A DNA stretch of 64,000 nt from Oscarella lobularis (lineage: Eukaryota > Porifera > Homoscleromorpha > Homosclerophorida > Oscarellidae). Location: NCBI RefSeq assembly GCF_947507565.1, contig NC_089188.1:806001-870000 (forward strand). Direction: 5' to 3'. A program made the translations under genes and the position numbers. Positions 44,645 to 55,800 of this stretch are shown here, one piece after another (positions within the stretch are counted from its first letter, which is position 1; each line of letters begins with the position of its first letter). The notes under the pieces are model-generated. The model saw nothing but the letters and a program-made list of their open reading frames with translations. It was not told where the DNA came from and searched no databases.

Positions 44645-46389
44645 CTAAGCTGAGTCAATCGAAGAAATCATCTTTGAAACCAGTTTGTCGTCGTTTTGCT
44701 CTCGTATCAGCTCATTTCGACTCCCTCGGCCAAAAATGTCCTCATTAACATAAGGAGGGTAACGAACATCCCCACACCTGCCGCTCCAATCGAAATCAAT
44801 GACAGAAATGCTACTGTCTGGCAGAACAAGAATGTTCTCGGAACGAAAATCTCCATGGACAAAACCTTGTCCATGGATTGCGGTAATAGCAGCTTGAATG
44901 TTACGCTTTATGGCTTGTAAATCAAAAGCGCCTTTTTTGGCCGGAACTGTTGAGAGGCGTACTCCTTCGATTTTCTCCATTACGACGACGCGCGACGAAA
45001 TTGCAGCGAGAGAACGCTTATCCACCTCATACAGCTTGGGCGCAAAGCCTTTGTCGGCACAAAACTTGTGCACGGCTGTGCCATATCGCTTTTCCCTTGT
45101 GAACTTCACGATCACGCCTTCCCCATTCCATTGAGCATCGAATACGCCTCGTTTCAAGTGCGCGTCGTATTCAACGTTGACCTTGTCGCCGATCGCAGTC
45201 AGCCACGGAAAAGTGGCAGGTGATTTGCCTTCTTGATACGCCATACTTCTCATGGCCTTTTCGAGGCAAAGCAAATGGAGGCCTATATTTTCGCCATTAG
45301 CACCTGTAACAAATTATACAATGACACGGCTGTTTAGTTTTTTCTTAGTTGAGACCCATACCAATCACGGAAAACCGCGACAAGCTTCGCATCGCCATGC
45401 CGCCATCTTTTGCAAGCGATGCTGCGCCATGCAGTTCCCATTCCCTTCCTCTTATCTGCAACAGAAAGCAAGGAAATGGGAAGCGCTTTATTCGCCCGTT
45501 CATTTTCAAAAAGCGATATCCTTAAAAAAACACATTACAAGTAAAACAACAAGAAACATGATGCATAATACGCCTGGCATTTTGGAGCGCCGCATTCCAT
45601 AACTCGGCACCTGAACTCCTCTTGATTTCAAAAAGAAGAGTCGGCGTTAGCGTCTTCTTATCCAACACCGCAATATGTGCACGTGCAGGTGGTTGACCGT
45701 CTGGCATCTCTATCTTAAACTCCGTTTCGACTTTGAATTCATCACCGTCAAAAAATTTCTCAAAAAATGAGTACAGTTCATCTATTTACAAGAAAAGAAA
45801 AGCAGAAATTTTAATTTCAATATTCATTGCTCAAGTAAAACTTGACCTCTCAGACGAAACTCTAAGCTGGCGTCATGACACTTGTCCACGATGCCCAACA
45901 GGGACAGAAAAAGATCATTACACGTCTTCGACGGGAATTCCTCTTTTGAGTAATGCTCTTCCACGAATGAAAAAACTTCTTTTGATAGAATTGCAGGATG
46001 GAGCCCCAGCTGTAGATCAAGCTCTTTAAACGCTGTCACCGCATTCTCAGAATCTAAAGAACTGGCGGAAGCTGAAGACGTCAAGTGAGACTGCGAAAAA
46101 AACTCAAAATCTAAAACGTCAACGCGCCCGTGTGCCCAAACGTACATAAGCATCTTCAGACAATGCTGCTTTTTCTAAAAAAACATTGCCGAATCAATAA
46201 ATGCAGTAAAACGAAAAACTTACGGCCTGCAGTGAACCCCCCTATCTTTGGCGTTTGTGCGGCGTCGCCGGTATGAGTCGCTGTAACAAAACTACTGCTA
46301 CTGTCCCGGATGCTTAGATTGATTAATGTACCTCGGCGCTTTCCGTTCGATCCGCCGCAGGATCTTGGTCGCTTTTTAGGAGTAGACAT
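44645..46389 (-). CDS. Nuclear PD-(D/E)XK-like + kinase-like effector protein, copy A
   Basis: A multi-exon gene starting MSTPKKRPRS (46389), a likely nuclear signal; introns are about 40-50 bp. A helical middle part follows (SENAVTAFKELDLQLGLHPA, about 45990-46060), then a nuclease-like block with LLFEIKRSSG (about 45620-45700), as in restriction-endonuclease folds. The last exon (44645-45274) is kinase-like: VIVKFTREKR (Lys strand), RVVVMEKIEGVRL hinge, FVHGDFRSENILV catalytic loop, VIDFDWSGRCGDVRYPP metal loop, ending SMISSIDSA-like. The DFDW(S/A)G..G..RYP signature and nuclease-kinase pairing are those of Crinkler (CRN)/fungal FunK1-type proteins, thought to act in intragenomic or inter-organism conflict. 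Role here is inferred. It looks whole. Confidence 0.7.
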
Positions 46390-46916
46390 ATCTAAAACAG
46401 ACACTTGATGCGCTGATAAATAGCTCGACTAGCTAGATCTTCGACGTCGCCGTGACGCTGTTAGCATCGAAAACAGGTAGTAGTTTTACATGCGACGTCG
46501 AAAAGTCGATCCAGAGCGTTAAGGAAAAGAGAGTATAGCGCCTTATGTAAAAGCCCTTTGGCTTCTAAGACACTGGAGAACTGCCTTACTGAAAGAACAG
46601 CCGACTGACGAAAGGAGACAATCAGGTTACACAACGAGCAATAGGTCCCGGTTATTGGGAATAAATGTCCTCTCTCTGTGTCTCCAGAGCGTTGACAGAA
46701 ATTACGAAAAATCGAAACCAGTTTAGAATTGGGCTAGAAATCTCTCTTTTTTAAATAGGTAGTGGCAGCGGCAGTGGCAGCAGCCCGGGTCTTTGGCACG
46801 GCGTAGTGAGAACCCAGAACTTTGTTGAGAGACGGTTTTTTTCTTTAATTGTGGCAGAGACGACGTCTTCAGTCTTTTTGGGATAGTCGCCGGACGGGCT
46901 AGGTGATCTGAACGCC
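46390..46916. other. 5' flank of copy A and edge of the duplication
   Basis: Shared with unit B up to 46687, beyond which the two units diverge. No exon found. Confidence 0.5.
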
Positions 46917-47440
46917 TCATCGACGACGGTACACGCCGCTAATGTTGCTTCCAGCAGACCGCCGCTGCTTCCTCGCAAGTAGAATTGCGATGAGTACAAA
47001 GCATATTAGAACAACGAGGCCCATAATAGAAAACCCAACGTAAAGCCCCATGTTTGGGCCACCCGGTTCTGTGAAAAGAGTGACACTGAAACTCTAAATC
47101 TGCCTTTCTCGCATGTACCTGTATCGACGTTTCCACGAAATTGATCTCTTTTTTTTCAGTCGATATTATGGCCTGCGTTTTTCTGTGACAAGTGTTGGCT
47201 GTTGGTTCTCGGCAGGTTCCGTTATTTGATCACGTATTCGGTCACAAACTGACGGCGTATTTGAATAGAATACGGCCTCTGCCGTTTTCCAAGCCTGAAT
47301 AAAAATACTTGCTGATTATACGCATTGCGAAGTTGGTAGAAAACGAAACAAACCTAACGTGTTGTGGCCATCACAGATTTCACAATGAACCTGATAGCAT
47401 TATTCGGTGACTGCGTTGATGAAGTAAACGTTGTGACCGC
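46917..47440 (-). CDS. 3' exons of a single-pass membrane protein (partial)
   Basis: The last exon reads EPGGPNMGLYVGF, then a hydrophobic helix SIMGLVVLICFVLIAILLA, stop-transfer ARKQRR and a short tail ending VYRRR (stop 46917). Upstream pieces look spliced: AWKTAEAVFYSNTPSVCDRI (about 47220-47300) and a Thr/Ser-rich stretch TPKVTTPAVTTFTSSTQS (about 47400-47460). A type I membrane protein with a mucin-like stalk is the likely reading; the family is not recognised. Its 5' part is not found, and the Thr-rich piece abuts the end of duplication unit B, so the gene may have been cut by that insertion. Confidence 0.45.
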
Positions 47441-47469
47441 TGGAGTCGTCACTTTCGGAGTCCATTTTT

Positions 47470-47627
47470 CTCGTAAAAGTACCTAATCGATTCTGTTACG
47501 CCTTCCTGTGCCATTTTCGTTATTTCTTCTTGTTCTTCAGTACGATTTTCGACGCAATGTTTCTTCGCCGGATGTCCCGACGTCTTCCCGTCAATTTCGA
47601 CGACGTCTCTTTTTATGCCTGCCATTC
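47470..47627 (-). pseudogene. Orphan second copy of SBNO exon 1
   Basis: Nearly identical to SBNO exon 1 (44000-44140), with start codon, splice donor and upstream E-box pair kept. No SBNO exon 2 follows; the next sequence is the membrane-protein fragment. Transcripts could start here and splice into whatever acceptor lies downstream. Confidence 0.75.
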
Positions 47628-47875
47628 TTGCAAGCCAAAGACTTTTTAAAAGCTCTGGAAAGTCCTTGCCAGTCGTAAAGGACTGCCAATGCTGGGTTTT
47701 TGTTCGGAAGTTCGCCAAGAATACGGGAGCTAGCAGTAAACGAAGTCCCGAATGCGCCGAAGCGGCGAACACGCTCACGTGAGCGGCTCACGTGAACTGA
47801 AGAAAAGTTGCCTAAGGCAACACCAAAAAAGGAAACAACATTTTAGGCTAATTATTAATTAATAGTAAATTTTAC

Positions 47876-47938
47876 TTATCCTCTCTGTGCACGCGAAGCA
47901 GCATCAACAACGCCGCTTAGTAAAAGACTAGAGGCAGG
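47876..47938 (-). pseudogene. Remnant of a White-type ABCG last exon (unit B)
   Basis: The counterpart of 44393-44455. Its presence in both units shows the ABCG exon was captured before the segmental duplication. Confidence 0.7.
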
Positions 47939-48130
47939 GTTGAAATTTAATGACGTGCCTTGTGCAATACACTACCAACGTCAGCTGCTCAATTAGTAAA
48001 TGCAGTGAGTTTGTCAGAAGCTGCGCACGCACTGCAGCTATTCCATCAATACCACAGCAGCATTGACTCAACCACAACTTTATCATTAATTAATCAACTA
48101 ACTAAAGGGTAACAAAAATACAAAAACACA

Positions 48131-49885
48131 CTAAGCTGAGTCAATCAAAGAAAGCATCTTTGAAACCAGTTCGTCGTCGTTTTGCTCTAGTATCAGCTCA
48201 TTTCGACTCCCTCGGCCAAAAATGTCCTCATTAACATAAGGAGGGTAACGAACATCCCCACACCTGCCGCTCCAATCGAAATCAATGACAGAAATGCTAC
48301 TGTCTGGCAGAACAAGAATGTTCTCGGAACGAAAATCTCCATGGACAAAACCTTGCCCATGGATTGCGGTAATAGCAGCTTGAATGTTACGCTTTATGGC
48401 TTGTAAATCAAAAGCGCCTTTTTTGGCCGGAACTGTTGAGAGGCGTACTCCTTCAATTTTCTCCATTACGACGACGCGCGACGAAATCGCAGCGAGAGAA
48501 CGCTTATCCACCTCATACAGCTTGGGCGCAAAGCCTTTGTCGGCACAAAACTTGTGCACGGCTGTGCCATATCGCTTTTCCCTTGTGAACTTCACGATCA
48601 CGCCTTCCCCATTCCATTGAGCATCAAATACGCCTCGTTTCAAGTGCGCGTCGTATTCAACGTTGACCTTGTCGCCGATCGCAGTCAGCCACGGAAAAGC
48701 GGCAGGTGATTTGCCTTCTTGATACGTCATACTTCTCATGGCCTTTTCGAGGCAAAGCAAATTGAGGCCTATAAGGAAGCCTATATTTCCGCCATCAGCA
48801 CCTGTAACAAATTGTACAATGACACGGCTGTTTAGTTTTTTCTTAGTTGAGACCATACCAATCACGGAAAACCGAGACAAGCTTCGCATCGCCATGCCGC
48901 CATCTTTTGTAAGCGATGCTGCGCCATGCAGTTCCCATTCCCTTCCTCTTATCTGCAACAGAAAGCAAGGAAATGGGAAGCGCTTTATTCGCCCGTTCAT
49001 TTTCAAAAAGCGATATCCTTAGCAGAACACATTATAAGTAAAACAACAAGAAACATGATGCATAGTACCCCTGGCATTTTGGATCGCCGCATTCTCTAAC
49101 TTGGCGCCTGAATTCCTCTTGATTTCAAAAAGAAGAATCGGCGTTTGCGTCTTCTTATCCAACACCGCAAAATCTGCACGTGCATCTGGTTGACCGTCTG
49201 GCATCTCTATCTTAAACTCCTTTTCGACGTCGAACTCATCACCGTCAAAATATTTCTTAAAAAAGAAGTACAGTTGATCTATTTACAAGAAAAGAAAAGA
49301 AGAAATTTTAATTTCAATATTCATTGCTCAAGTAAAACTTGACCTCTCAGAAGATACTCTAAGCTGGAGTCATGATACTTGTCCACGACGCCCAACAGGG
49401 ACAGAAAAAGATCATTACACGTCTTCGACGGGAATCCCTCTTTTGAGTAATGCGCTTCCACGAATGAATAAATTTCTTTTGATAGTACGGCGGGATGGAG
49501 CCCCAGCTGTAGATCAAGCTCTTTAAACGCTGTCACCGCATTCTCAGAATCTAAAGATCTGGCGGAAGCTGAAGGCGTCAAGTGAGACTGCGAAAAAAAC
49601 TTAAAATCTAAAACGTCCATATATGTGCCCAAACTTACATAAGCATCAGCAGACAATGCTGCTTTTTCTAAAAAAACATTGCTGAATCAATAAATGCAGT
49701 AAAACGAAAAACTTACGGCCTGCAGTCAACCCCCCTATCTTTGGCGTGTGTGCGGCGTCGCCGGTATGAGTCGCTGTAACAAAACTACTGCTACTGTCCC
49801 GGATGCTTAGATTGATTCATGTACCTCGGCGCTTTCTTTTCGATCCGCCGCGGGATCTTGGTCGCTTTTTAGGAGGAGTAGACAT
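48131..49885 (-). CDS. Nuclear PD-(D/E)XK-like + kinase-like effector protein, copy B
   Basis: Very close paralogue of 44645-46389 with the same exon plan. The start at 49885 gives MSTPPKKRPRSRGG (basic, nuclear-type). The nuclease-like block has ARADFAVLDKKTQTPILLFE followed by IKRNSG (about 49070-49200), the D...ExK spacing of PD-(D/E)XK folds. The kinase-like exon has VIVKFTREKR, FVHGDFRSENILV and VIDFDWSGRCGDVRYPP (48190-48600). A longer 3' frame reaches 49006 because the intron before the kinase exon is open in this copy. It looks whole. Copies A and B may have begun to differ in the nuclease-like part more than in the kinase part. Confidence 0.7.
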
Positions 49886-50628
49886 ATCTAAAACAGACAC
49901 TTCATGCGCTGAGAAATAGCTCGACTAGCTAGATCTTCGACGTCGCCGTGACGTTGTCAGCATCGAAAACAGGGTCGTTTACAAATAATGCACTAGAGGG
50001 ACTGATCGAGATCGTCGCACAACGCCACAGGTACATTGCGTGACAACCTACGCGACGCCGACAGGTAGTTTTACATGCGACGTCGAAAATTCGATCCAGA
50101 GCGTTAATGAAAAGAGAGTAGACGCCTTATATGAAAGCCCTGTGGCTTCTAAGACACTGGAGAACTGCCTTACCGAAAGAACAGCCGACTGACGAAACGA
50201 GACAATCAGGTTACACAACGAGAAATAGGTCCCGGTTATTGATTAGCCCCGGATTATATGTCCTCTCTCTGTGTCTCCAGGCCAATCTACTGCAAAACGT
50301 TCTCTTTGCTGCGACGCTAATCATCTGGATATCCGCAACGTTTTCACCAAAGGAGAAGCCAGTGCTCTAGCCGAAATCAAGAGCGAGATTACAGTAGAAT
50401 ACCACGATGACTGACCGTTGCATTGATTGGATTGTTTTTTCGTAGTTAGTACCACTGTAGTGTACATACTTTCCCAAAAGGAAACGGTTTACATGTGATA
50501 ATCGATGACGTACACAATTGACACAGAAAGACAACACAGAGAGATAGAGAGAGGCAGAGAGAGTAATTGTTTGGGCCTCACGTGAGAAGAAGAAAGTTTC
50601 TCAGCGGCCGGCGGCAAGCTGGGAAACT
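49886..50628. other. 5' flank of copy B and spacer to CNDP fragment
   Basis: 49886-50281 belongs to the duplication. 50282-50628 has a GA-rich microsatellite (gagagatagagagaggcagagagag, about 50541-50566) and no exon. Confidence 0.5.
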
Positions 50629-51231
50629 TCATACATGCAAGAGGCCAACAGCTTCATCTAGGTGCTCATCAATAATACAGGTCTCAAAAAAGACGCGCAC
50701 GTCTCCTCTTACTCCGCAGAGGTAGTTGCTAACGTTGAGCTTCTCATTTTGCGAATGAGCACCATCGTCTGAAGAGCCGATGGGAAGCATCATCACGCTC
50801 GCGCCCGTTGCCTCTTGGAGGGTAAGCGTAATCGGAATGCTACCTCCTTCGCGCGTCAAATCAGCAGTCTTGTGGTGAACTAAAAAATATATAAATAAAG
50901 TTATCATCTCAAATACTTGCACAGCGCTTCTCAAACGTGAACTAGTGGCAAGAGCGCGAAAGCGTGTACGTACGTACCCCTCACGGTGGCTCTTTTTCCC
51001 GCTGTGTAGTTGGCATCGCTTGTGTCTCCAAGCCAAGAAAATGCACTTGCTACTGTACTCACTCTGTTTAATTAATGCAATTTTTCAATTTATTAAATCT
51101 AAGCTTCTTACGTCACTTCGTTTTCGCTGCCCGTTGAATTATGGACGCTTCTTATGTGAGCTTTCACAAGGTTGGTGACTTTCTGCGGATCCATGTCCAG
51201 AACGAGACGGATGGACAAAACAATGACGGTT
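50629..51231 (-). pseudogene. Truncated cytosolic nonspecific dipeptidase (CNDP, M20), 3' exons only
   Basis: Three or more exons match the C-terminal third of CNDP/carnosine dipeptidase, a zinc metallopeptidase: TVIVLSIRLVLDMDPQKVTN (about 51170-51231), [18 protein letters not shown] (about 51000-51050), and [20 protein letters not shown] plus [18 protein letters not shown] (about 50720-50870), the latter holding the metal-ligand His. The catalytic N-terminal exons are absent; sequence upstream belongs to the ABCG gene. Splice sites are fine, so it could still be transcribed. Confidence 0.75.
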
Positions 51232-51544
51232 CTACAATTAATACGCTGTACCGGACAAGTTGTGACTTACATCTATGGTGGCACCATGGCACCAGAGATA
51301 ATATCTCTGGTTGCACTAGTGCGGGGAAATGGACACTGGAGTGCGCTGGACGTCGGTAAAATAACACAGAAAATTATTTCCAACAACAAAATTTCTGCTT
51401 TGAAGCTGCAAACTAGCTCATAAACAAATCAGCACTAAATAAAGAAAAGTTGGTTAAATTCCAACGAGAAAACAACCCGAAAGAATTGTAATAAATAAAT
51501 ATTTGAATAATTAAGAAGACGAAATTGAAAGAAAGCTGTCACTT
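51232..51544. other. Spacer between CNDP fragment and ABCG gene
   Basis: On the opposite (plus) strand 51270-51330 reads YGGTMAPEIISLVAL, loosely similar to the CNDP block ..GG...EPM.DL..L; see findings. Otherwise no exon. Confidence 0.35.
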
Positions 51545-54439
51545 TTACTTCTCCGCTCTGTACACACGAAAAAGCAGCATCAATAACGCCACTAAATAAA
51601 AGGCTAGCAGCAGAAAGAAAAGGCAGCTAATTGCATGATGCATATTGTTCTAAACGACATGTAAGGTAAAGGTATCATTGAAACGTATTCCTAGTGAAAA
51701 AGTACCTCATGTAAACCAAATGAAGTAAGGACAATTGATCCATTTTTTAGGCAGCCTACATCTTCTGCTTTGCATGCTGTGTAGACGCAAAAAAAGTTGT
51801 AAATGTGAAAATGAAAATAAAAATTTTAGTCTTACTCAGTGGCGGAGAATCGGTCCATTCGTTTATCATAAGCGCTTCAAAGCCATAGAAAAACCAGGAA
51901 GTCGATTGAATCCATTTTAAAAAGATCGGTCTAAAAATATCAACACTTTTACAAAAAAAGAGTTCTAAGATTTAAATATTATTACACTGTTCCACGACGA
52001 ATAAAGAATCCTCCGAAAATAAGAAAGGGAAGATAAGACGTTGGCCCTATCGCTGAAGCGACAAGAGGCGAAGGAGACAACACCGAGATCAAGTATCCTA
52101 CACAAAAAGGGGTACACTAAGGACGAAGAGGTATAGACAAAAAATCAATAATAGAGTTTCAATGACATGCTTGATCAATCAATTAATTAAAGAATATCTG
52201 GCATGCACGTATTGTACTGCTCCTCACCAAACGATGATCCGGTTGATGCTACCAGCAAGCATAAGCCGACAAACGAGAACAGTTTGTCAGAACTGTTGTT
52301 GAGTCCTAAATGGGAGAACTGTACCAATTTTATGCAATCGCTAGATTCTGCCAACCTATCATCAGGTACGTGACAATTCCAAAAATAATCACTTGAACGA
52401 CAACGAACGGTAACTAAATATGATTTCAGAAACTTCGAAGCGTACATAGTGCGACACAGAACTCACATCAACAAGGACTTTGGAGAAGTAGAAGACTGTT
52501 GTTCGGTACAAGCGAGCTTTGTGATCTCTCAGAAAAAGAGGCATTTCCAAAGGAAAAGACTAAATTTAAACATAGCAAAAAAATCAATTTCAAATTTGGT
52601 ATTTAATTAACCTGAAAAACTGATGACACTGAGCTAATTGATAGCTGCATAATTACAAACCACAGAGCAGACGAAATCTTATGCACCCGCTTTTGATCGT
52701 AATCGGCTTGAAAATACATCAATCCAACCATTAGCGCGACAATCTGAATTAATTACAAAGCCGCTGCCTAATGTAACATACTCGGGGGCTAATTGTTGAA
52801 TTACCAAAGCTTGGCCCAATTTGGCTTTCACAAACGCTAAATCTCGAATAACAGAAAGCCAAGCTCTCCACAAGACCCACTGAGTCTGTAGAAGCACAGG
52901 AGCCTTGTACCTACAAAGAGCACTTATACCTAAAGACATCGAGAAATGCACGCTGCTGACCATTGACTTCTAAGAGCGTTCTTTGAAAACTCTGTAGCAA
53001 AGGCCTAAATATAATACGACTTGTGAAACAGAGTTTCATAGACAGACTGTAAATAATAGATCTAACGTCGTCAGTGCTTCCGGTGCCGGTAGAGTCTGCG
53101 TCTTTAATGACGGTCTCCATTGCAGTAATACCTCTTTCGTTTCTCTCAAACGCGTCTGTAATTTGCTATTCGAAAGCCTCAAACATTTTTTATTAATTAA
53201 TTAAACACGAGCGCGTACCTTAATTCTATCCCTACTTTTGTCCTCCTCTCCAGGAACGACGGCGAGAGTGTGAATGTAAAAATCGGCCGGGTTGTAGTCT
53301 TTAGGACACGCGTGACCAAAACGGGCGAAATGGTCTTTCGCGCCGACAGCCGATCCGCAATAGGCGACTCTACCTTCCGCTAGAAGAATAAGTCGATCGA
53401 ACAAGGCGAAGACATCCGACGACGGCTGATGAATCGTGCATACGATCGTGCAACCGTTCGCCGCCATTTTCTGCAGCACGTGGACAACGGATTTGGCCAT
53501 AAACGAATCAAGTCCTGATGTCGGCTCGTCGGCAAATAGAATTGATGGATTAGTAAGAACCTGAAGCACACAATCAACCATGCAAATAAACAGGGCAGTG
53601 TCGTCTCACTTCGCTGGCAACGGCTAATCGTTTCTTCTCTCCACCCGATATTCCTTTAATTTTACCAAGAATACCAATTTTGGTGTCCTTGCACTTATTC
53701 AAACCCATAGCGCCCATCACTTGATTAACTCGCGCCGTGGTGTCTTCTTTAGAATAATCTGATCTCATTCGCAGAGAAGCCTTTATAAAGTATGTATACA
53801 CAAGATGACGCAATAAGGATCCTACTCACGTGAAAACGCAAATGTTCGTGCACGGTCAAAGTGCCCACAAAGAGATCTTCCTGCTGAACGTAGCCGACAA
53901 GGCCACCAAGATTCATTCCAAATACTTCCAATTCATTCAAACGAATGCTTCCGCTTGTGTTCAGGGAAGATGAGTTGTGACCGGACAATACGTTGAGTAA
54001 GGTCGTCTTTCCCGAACCACTGGAGGAAGGGAAGAGACACGCAAAATAAATATTCATACACTATGGGTTTCTATATGTCATATTACTGTACCTTGCGCCC
54101 ATTAGCGCTATCAACTGCCCAGGCTCAGCGATCCCGCTCACTAATTTAACAGCAAACTTAGGACCGTCTAAATGCTATCTTCTCCCCAAAAAATTTACCG
54201 TTTTTCAGTACGTGTTTTTCCTGTCCTTGTTTGACTCCTCTCATGCGTTCGCACAAAGACGGCGACGATTGGGCAACGGCACTGACGTTCGTCCACGAAA
54301 GCGTCGTCTTGACGGCCGGCGCAGGCAGTTCCATTTCACTCTGTTCTTCAAGCTGGCGAATCAGTTCGGAGTGAAGCTCAAAGTCGGGCGATAAGGAGAG
54401 CAGTTCCATTGGTCGTTCGTTGCATTCGATCAGTCGCAC
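51545..54439 (-). CDS. White-type ABCG half-transporter, copy 1
   Basis: An ATP-driven membrane pump; insect White works as a heterodimer moving pigment precursors and small metabolites. The start at 54439 gives [20 protein letters not shown]; 54409 (MELLSLSP) is the alternative, matching copy 2. In order: [20 protein letters not shown] (Walker A split by an intron near 54090), [20 protein letters not shown] (Q loop), [18 protein letters not shown] (ABC signature), [16 protein letters not shown] (Walker B), [20 protein letters not shown] (H loop), then the White-like [15 protein letters not shown] (about 53260-53300). Membrane exons follow, with [13 protein letters not shown] (about 51850-51890) and a last exon [20 protein letters not shown] ending RVYRAEK (51545). 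Order NBD-TMD and the DSFMA motif mark the ABCG/White branch. Confidence 0.88.
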
Positions 54440-55800
54440 TGAGGTCCTCAGTTCGTTTCGAGGGAATTTATTATAGGACGGTCCTCAATATTAAATTATT
54501 CAGTAGCTCGCGGGCGCGGAGGGGAAGTGAAGGAAGTATAACGGCAGGATATTAAAAAAGTGGTTCGTGACGTATAGGACGTTCCACTGCAAAAAAATGT
54601 CAGGCGACGTGGGTTCCGGAGGACGCTAGCGTATTTTCGCGGACGTTAGCACTAGGAAGAGGCTCATTCAAGCGATTCCACAGTGCGTGCCGCCAAGTGG
54701 TATACGACTTTCAGGAGATCGGAGATTTCGGTTGCTCTGAAAAGAACGCCGCTCGTAAATGATTATCTACAGCGAGAATCCTTACGTACGTACGGTAGAC
54801 AACGTCTCAGCAAAAGCGCTCTTTTCTTCTCATCACATTTAGTCAGTCAAGTGCTTGATCGAAAGAGATTGAGGCCCGCAACGTCGCAATCTGCTCGGAT
54901 TCCGGGTCAATGACCAACATTACCGGTTGTGGAGCCCCCGTTTGAGACAACGAACTGATTGCCGAATATAGCTAGCTACGGCCACTGTCCCGGATGCCGT
55001 AGATGCTAATTAAAAATCCCCAATACGGAGCTTTGCTTCTAACTGTTTATTAATAGCACAAAATGCACTTTTTTCAAACTCATGGTACCCATAAGCCAAA
55101 TGCATCCCAGACGTTTTCATTTCCGATTCCCCTGAAAATTAGATTTGTCAGTACACGTATCGACGCTCGAGGAGGAGCGCCCACTCACCAAGTCCACGCC
55201 TATTGATACTGTCTAAAAACGTTTCAAACAACTTGAAGGCCGTTCCCTCGCCCCACAATCTCAGTGATTCCATAAAAGCCTAATTAAAAGTATCAATGTT
55301 TCATGTTGATTGTTTTGTTTGTTTTGTGCACTTCTTTTTGTCAAATTTGATTTATTTTAGCCCTTGATTTCAATAGATTGGCTGTTCGTTTCGTATTTGT
55401 AGAAATTTCATTTTCGCTTCACTGACAGAAACTGCGCCAGTCTCGGCCATTTCAGCCAAATTTCCCTGATTCGCTCTTGCATTGCTTAGTATAGCTAAGT
55501 CGGTGCCCTAAGAACTTCGCTATAGCAATTTCACAGGACATACGGGAAATCCAGAAAAAGTTTGCTTGCTGTAATGCGACTAGGGCCTAAAAACCAGGGC
55601 CTAAAAACCGAGAAGTTGTCTAACGTGCGCTAATACGTCGCCTTTTTTTGTCGCGAATTGCAACAAAGAAAGCGTGCAACACCTTCCATTGACGTGAGAA
55701 GGTTAGGATATTGTGCTTGGTATGTTATAGCGTAAAATAAGGCCCGTAAGACGTATGTTTATCTTCTTTGTCTTCTCGGTTTTTAGCCCATAGTGCTGAG
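54440..55800. other. Divergent spacer: ABCG promoter, SBNO fossil, sulfotransferase promoter
   Basis: 54540-54900 shares phrases with the 60335-60600 flank of ABCG copy 2 (e.g. GGACGTTCCACTGCAA), so the ABCG duplication included its promoter. The SBNO fragment lies at 55085-55295. Otherwise no exon is seen. Confidence 0.5.
55085..55295 (-). pseudogene. Stranded SBNO fragment (two exons and the intron between)
   Basis: About 210 bp matches 42300-42510 of SBNO on the same strand: the exon coding the MKTSGMYLA region, its intron, and the exon coding [37 protein letters not shown] and GCCGTTCCCTCGCCCCACAA are exact. About 13 kb from the source. Confidence 0.85.

Larger units (their letters stand above)
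43976..46687. repeat. Segmental duplication unit A
   Basis: About 2.7 kb, in the same orientation and about 95% identical by eye to unit B (47461-50281). It contains SBNO exon 1, a double E-box, an ABCG last-exon remnant, a nuclease/kinase gene and its 5' flank ending at the shared phrase GTCCTCTCTCTGTGTCTCCAG. Confidence 0.88.
47461..50281. repeat. Segmental duplication unit B
   Basis: About 2.8 kb, direct copy of 43976-46687. The main difference is an ~80-90 bp stretch at about 49980-50065 present only here. It carries an orphan SBNO exon 1 ([14 protein letters not shown], start near 47627) with intact donor, an ABCG exon remnant (47876-47938) and the second nuclease/kinase gene. Confidence 0.88.
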
